Of a DNA stretch of 64,000 nucleotides, positions 60,801-64,000 are shown one piece after another. The DNA comes from Dreissena polymorpha (lineage: Eukaryota > Mollusca > Bivalvia > Myida > Dreissenidae). Numbering within the stretch: the first letter of the stretch is position 1; each line of letters begins with the position of its first letter. Where the stretch lies: contig NC_068355.1 in assembly GCF_020536995.1 (NCBI RefSeq), forward strand, positions 124,473,537 to 124,537,536. Direction: 5' to 3'. The translations under genes were made by a program, and so were the position numbers. The notes under the pieces are model-generated. The model saw only the letters and a list, made by a program, of their open reading frames with translations, was not told the origin of the DNA and did no database searches.

Positions 60801-62263
60801 TAAATCTTCTCACATTATATGATTATTATACTCAGGCATCGAGCACTCACATAAGTTTCATCGTCGCATACAAAAATAATGGCGTCTATATCATCCCCGT
60901 AACGTTCTAGGAATCGTCTAACAGTTCCTAGAAGAAATAAAATAAACACAGTTGGTAATTTACTTATAAAACTAAAATTGCTTTCTTAGATCGACAATAA
61001 TTATTGCACAAACAAGACTAACACTTGAGCAGACATGTTTTTTATTTGTTATTGATGACATATATTATATAATAAGTGCAAAATGGGCTGAACATTGCAT
61101 AAACACTACACAAAGAGGGACATTCAATTGCAATAGTTACGCAGATATAAAGTACCCATGGTCATGGTTTTGGGATACCAATTACCAGTTATTCAAATGA
61201 AACAGACTTCAGTCTGAGCGGCTCTTTGGGCATAAGACTTAAGTTGGGAACATAAAAAGACACATAATACAAACATGTGCACAATACAATTGGTTGTTTT
61301 TCACTGAAATCAGAATAATTTTATCCCAAGCAGAAGGCCAGTTTTAAAAATAGTCTTTGAAAGAAGCAATATTTAAACTAGTCATCAAATAAATTGTGAA
61401 TGAAGAGAGAAGTTTGACATTCAGCAGCATAACAACTAAACCAATAAACAAATACATGTACTTAATTTTCAGAAAAGATTGGCTTCTAGGTTTATGGTAC
61501 ATGACAAAGTATACCCTTTTTAGGGTCGATAACATCAAATGCAATGGAATATTCACATTATGTATGCACAGCTGGATTAATGGGCTTTCCAAATATGAAT
61601 CTGAAGTGAGGTGAAATAAACTTTCCAATTACTTATGGCAATATGAGCGCCCTCTTGTGGTGGGTATCCTCTTTTGGCGGAATGTACACAGCACAACCCA
61701 AGTGTCCGGACAGAGTTCTCCCTATCAATAAGGTCAACAGGTGGAAAAGAGAAAAAAAAAAAAGTTAGTTAAGTGATAATACCAAAACGAAACACAGTAG
61801 TTTTGTATTATTTTCATGTATATAACCAATACAATAGCAGCAGTGGTATTAACCATTTATTGAACCAAAAAAAAGAAACTTATTCGACGTTTTTAACATA
61901 TAAATAAATCTCAATGAAATATTCTTCTGCTTCCTGTACAAGGTTCATCCCATTAGTTAACTTGACAATTTTTTTACTGTTTTGTTCTAATCTAACACCA
62001 AAACCAGATGCAATATTCATACAGAAAATTGCATCTGAAATTCCCTGTTAAAGTATCTAAAGTTGAGATCGTCCTAAGAGGCTATGTGACTACCAGCCCC
62101 AGCCATTACCTGACCAGCTGAAGGACGCTCCTATAGCTGCTGAACAGTGCCCCCTCTGCAGCCGTCTCATATTTCACGTTGTACCGAGGTCCAACAGTGT
62201 GAATCACAAATCTGCTTGGTAGTTCGTAACCTTCGCTTATCTTAGCCTCACCAGTTTTACACA
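51887..62263 (-). CDS. GDAP2: GDAP2 (macro and CRAL-TRIO domain protein), 3' ten exons
   Basis: Ganglioside-induced differentiation-associated protein 2 is a cytoplasmic, possibly lysosome-linked protein. Exons in gene order: 62263-62110, 61721-61633, 60927-60851, 59018-58853, 57263-57098, 56074-55921, 54355-54216, 53963-53909, 53706-53563, 51946-51887. All phases join cleanly and give ~400 residues to a TGA. Exons 1-3 give the second half of the macro domain (CKTGEAKISEGYELPSRFV, IHTVGPRY, HSAKRGYP, TVRRFLERYG). Exon 4 has the family signature LPLYFPRSPEE and PEDIGNENGEPVIPERQIRI. Exon 5 is an acidic linker with HPFASMQ. Exons 6-9 are the CRAL-TRIO (Sec14-like) domain (RAHSEDLTSIARL, GRPVIVFVGKNFP, DYVIVYFHT, IVHPTWWSK, TWFFTTF, FVLDHD). 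The last exon ends VNGPRYFVPSEEGATEEGL. The exon 5 donor (GTTTGT) is non-consensus. The ~105 N-terminal residues must lie beyond 64000. Confidence 0.95.
52250..52640. repeat. GGTTA/TAACC-rich inverted-end repeat in a GDAP2 intron
   Basis: The stretch is dense in 'aggttac', 'ggtaac' and 'taacc', and contains 'tttatacaatcg' near 52352 and 52623 with variants between. Its ends, 'taccggtggttaa' and 'ggttaaccgccggttta', are roughly inverted. It is probably a non-autonomous element. The family is not recognised. Confidence 0.5.
52865..53410. repeat. 82-bp tandem array with alternating unit types
   Basis: 'cttacctgtgtgtcatggg' recurs about every 82 bp, near 53036, 53118, 53200 and 53284, with older units on both sides. 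Units alternate between 'gcagctaaacttac' and 'gcaactgaacttac', so the true period is a 164-bp dimer. It lies in the last GDAP2 intron. The 70-codon frame inside is an artefact. Confidence 0.85.
56157..56352. mobile_element. TTAA-flanked MITE (piggyBac-like), copy 1
   Basis: TTAA lies at 56153-56156 and 56353-56356. Ends CCCTTTCAGTGCGGG and, inverted, TCCTTTGCATGCTGGG are imperfect terminal repeats. The interior holds a strong hairpin, 'ggatccagatgagacgcca' against 'tggcgtctcatcaggatcc', near 56201-56245. TTAA duplication with CCY ends fits piggyBac-type mobilisation. It is non-coding and lies in a GDAP2 intron. Confidence 0.85.
56472..56668. mobile_element. TTAA-flanked MITE (piggyBac-like), copy 2, inverted
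   Basis: Same family as 56157-56352 in the opposite orientation, 119 bp away, ~95% identical by eye, with TTAA at 56468-56471 and 56669-56672. One terminus is shortened ('ggttccaggg'). Confidence 0.85.
57722..58569. mobile_element. hAT-type MITE, 848 bp, with 8-bp target duplication
   Basis: Ends TAGTGCTGCAACAATA and, inverted, TACGCCAAAAACC-preceded 'tattgttgcagcacta' match over ~16 bases. The identical octamer ATAACTAT flanks both sides (57714-57721 and 58570-58577). Subterminal 'gcaatac' / 'tattgcg' motifs are repeated, as is usual for hAT elements. No transposase frame is present; the longest frames are ~70 codons. It lies in a GDAP2 intron. Confidence 0.92.
59090..59385 (+). repeat. Interspersed SINE-like repeat in a GDAP2 intron
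   Basis: Same family as 27315-27555: 'aacacaatgcccccttctgc', 'aaggatgaccttgacctt', 'gcagctccatgagatacaca', 'tatcttcaatattgcaaaag', then a GACAGACAGACAGACAGGC run and 'gatctgggggcata'. Antisense to GDAP2. Confidence 0.75.
59930..60425. mobile_element. Inverted-repeat element enclosing a tRNA-like sequence
   Basis: Ends AAAGGGATGGTCAACCAGAT (59930) and the inverted copy ending at 60425 match over ~25 bases, then again at 'gttctaaaataccgt' (59976-59990 against 60374-60388), so the arms total ~60 bp. The 380-bp interior holds a tRNA-like stretch at 60204-60275. No clear target duplication was found. It lies in a GDAP2 intron. Confidence 0.8.
60204..60275 (+). ncRNA. tRNA-like sequence (Ser/Leu-type boxes), probably non-functional
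   Basis: TGGCCGAGTGG (60211-60221) fits an A box and GGTTCGAGCCC (60256-60266) a B box, at normal tRNA spacing. The acceptor ends do not pair and the T stem has mismatches, so it is a pol III promoter-bearing relic or SINE head rather than a working tRNA. A T-run follows at 60282-60289. Confidence 0.55.
60590..60775. repeat. GACAGA-type repeat ends, two families abutting
   Basis: 'gcaaattcgttgaattgata', a GACGGACAGAATGACAG run and 'attgcggggataac' close one repeat. 'aagagctgtgtttgtgaagc' then starts a truncated member of the family seen at 59090. Confidence 0.55.
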
Positions 62264-62269
62264 CTGGAA

Positions 62270-64000
62270 AAAAAAAAAGAATAATGATGATGAACTATAA
62301 GCCTAAAGTTATAAACTCTTGATAACTGACTGATAAACTCTTGTCAGCTTCGAATGTCAAAACCTGGTGATAACATTTTGCACATGTGCATGTCACAAAA
62401 TAGATAATTATCATGATAGACCACTACTAAATAAGAGCCATGATGGCCCTGACTTGCTCACTGGAATTTAAATTGTGGTACTGAAGAAATCTTAGAAAAA
62501 AAATTATTTTAACTTACAATAAGTTATCGAAAATGTATTACAATTGGGGCAGGCCATTTTTTAAGAACACAGTAAAAATTTAATAGAAAACAACTTTATG
62601 ATAAAACATATCAACAAGGCTTGTGTTTTCAGATAATATTTTTAAAGTCATTTTTCTATTTTAGTCATAATGTACCATCAGGCTGCTTGGGCATTGCCAG
62701 TGCTGATCAAAAAGAGTATTATCATAAAAAAACTTGTTATGGGACCACAGCATTCTGCTAAATAACAATTATCTGGACTCTCAGCTTCATAGTTTAGGAC
62801 TACCGGTAGATGTGTTTGTGTATTTCAAAGTTTGCCCCAGTGACCATTCAGGGGAATTTTTTTTAATTTTGAGCCAGAGTAAGTAAAATTTAGCACAGGT
62901 GCCCGGGCTTTCGTAAAAGAAATAATTTCGATCCAACTAGATTAGTGCACGATGGAAAGTAACCTTATATATATATATAAATATTATAATTTGGAAGCAG
63001 AATAGTTTATTATTGTTAATATGTTATGATGAATTTTATGTTATATATTGCACCTGATTATGTTATGTATTGCCTCCATACTTATTTGCTGTTAATGTTT
63101 AGAAGTTATAATACGGTTAAGGATATAATTCTACAATGGTTACAGGAAAATTATGCAATTGAAATATAACCAAATAGGTTTTACTGATTGGTATAGTTTG
63201 AATACTGTGCTTGGGTCTTGTTAATAAGCTCTCCCTCCATCCACATGAGAGGTTTTAGCAGGTTTTCAAGCGGGATACATCTGACGCCCTGATTCCAGAG
63301 GCATCCCTGGTTCTTTTAAGTGCGGAGCGTATAGCACAAAAGCCTTGCTCTCCCATTAACATCCCCCCGCAGAACACGGGTTAGTATATATAAGTTATCA
63401 GTATTTGACTTACGCTGGTAAAAATACTTCGCTGAAGGTTTTTTAAAGTTTTAGTTATATACATTTTAGACAAACAAGTTCCGCCAGGGCAACTCCAATT
63501 TTGACCCCTGGGGCATTACTTGAACAAAGTAAAGGACCATATGAATTTAAATAACAAATACTAAAACTTCGGGCCTTTTGGTTTCAGAGGAAAATTATGT
63601 GAAACTTTATAAATAACAAGAGGCCCATGAGGGCCTGAATCGCTATACTAGCTGGAATCAATAGGGCTTAAGCCCTTGATAGTATGAACAATCTGAGTAA
63701 GTTTTAAATGAACAGACCCCAAATGGGAAATTTATCGCATAAACAAGATGAAACATAAAACTTAAACTTCAAATGGCTCCTTTTCAACAATAAGTTGGAC
63801 AAATTTTCTTCACTCTCAATGGGGTTCTGGCCCTTGATGATATAAAACATCTGTTGAAGTTTCAAAAGGATAGAACTTTATATGTAAACAAACATGTCCC
63901 CTTCTGCGCCGCTTTGAATGATATTTTTTTGACCTTTGACCTAGAAGGATGACATTGACCTTTCACCACTCAAAATGTGCAGCTCCATGAGATACACATG
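62270..64000. other. GDAP2 upstream intron with repeats
   Basis: No further GDAP2 exon is recognisable, although the next one upstream should encode the middle of the macro domain. A GC-richer patch at 63235-63380 is not GDAP2-like. 63617-64000 is interspersed-repeat sequence, beginning 'aacaagaggcccatgagggc'. From 63888 it includes the family of 59090 ('gtgcagctccatgagataca'), cut by the window end. Confidence 0.55.

Noticed and set aside
63235-63380. Possible upstream GDAP2 exon (minus frame FCGGMLMGEQGFCAIRSAL...)
   Set aside because: It does not resemble the macro-domain N-terminal half (no GDV...IVN motif) and lacks convincing splice sites in the right phase.

Overview
The window looks like nuclear DNA of a bivalve mollusc. 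It is AT-rich, its genes are split by introns, and it is crowded with minisatellites, small inverted-repeat transposons and interspersed repeats that end in GACGGACGGACAGAC-type runs with 'tgaccttgacctttgacct' stretches. I regard these as typical of bivalves such as Dreissena or venerids. The species is an inference; no taxonomic marker gene is present.

Layout. 1-11 kb has no recognisable gene: repeat-rich DNA, a scrap of LINE reverse transcriptase, two large minisatellites (27-bp and ~34-bp units), a tRNA-derived SINE and a foldback element. 11.2-12.8 kb is a decayed transposase-like gene. 14.2-14.4 and 17.3-18.5 kb are two remnants of immunity-related GTPases (IRG), separated by a ~550-bp TAC microsatellite. 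18.9-25.4 kb is repeat-dominated and includes a 585-bp foldback whose arms are built of short tandem repeats.

25.9-30.2 kb and 45.4-50.1 kb are direct copies of one segmental duplication. Each carries a five-exon gene for a small (282-residue) protein with an N-terminal hydrophobic segment and one von Willebrand factor A (VWA) domain. Exon lengths, phases and the stop are identical in the two copies. Transposon insertions present in only one copy show that the duplication came first.

Between the copies lies a 5.7-kb DNA transposon (33238-38934). It has ~110-bp terminal inverted repeats, a probable GAA target duplication and two long overlapping minus-strand reading frames: zinc-finger-like N-terminal part, transposase core, XPG/FEN-type nuclease and TSO1-like CXC finger. 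I assign it to the Academ superfamily. It is nearly intact and is the most notable element of the window. A nested pair of foldback elements (41.4-44.5 kb) follows.

51.9-62.3 kb is the 3' part of GDAP2 on the minus strand: ten exons with consistent splice phases covering the second half of the macro domain and the whole CRAL-TRIO domain. Its introns host a hAT MITE, two oppositely oriented TTAA-flanked MITEs, an inverted-repeat element containing a tRNA-like sequence, and an 82-bp tandem array. The first GDAP2 exons lie beyond the right end. The genes do not form a pathway: GDAP2 is a conserved intracellular protein, the VWA pair is probably secreted, and the IRG remnants are dead immune genes.
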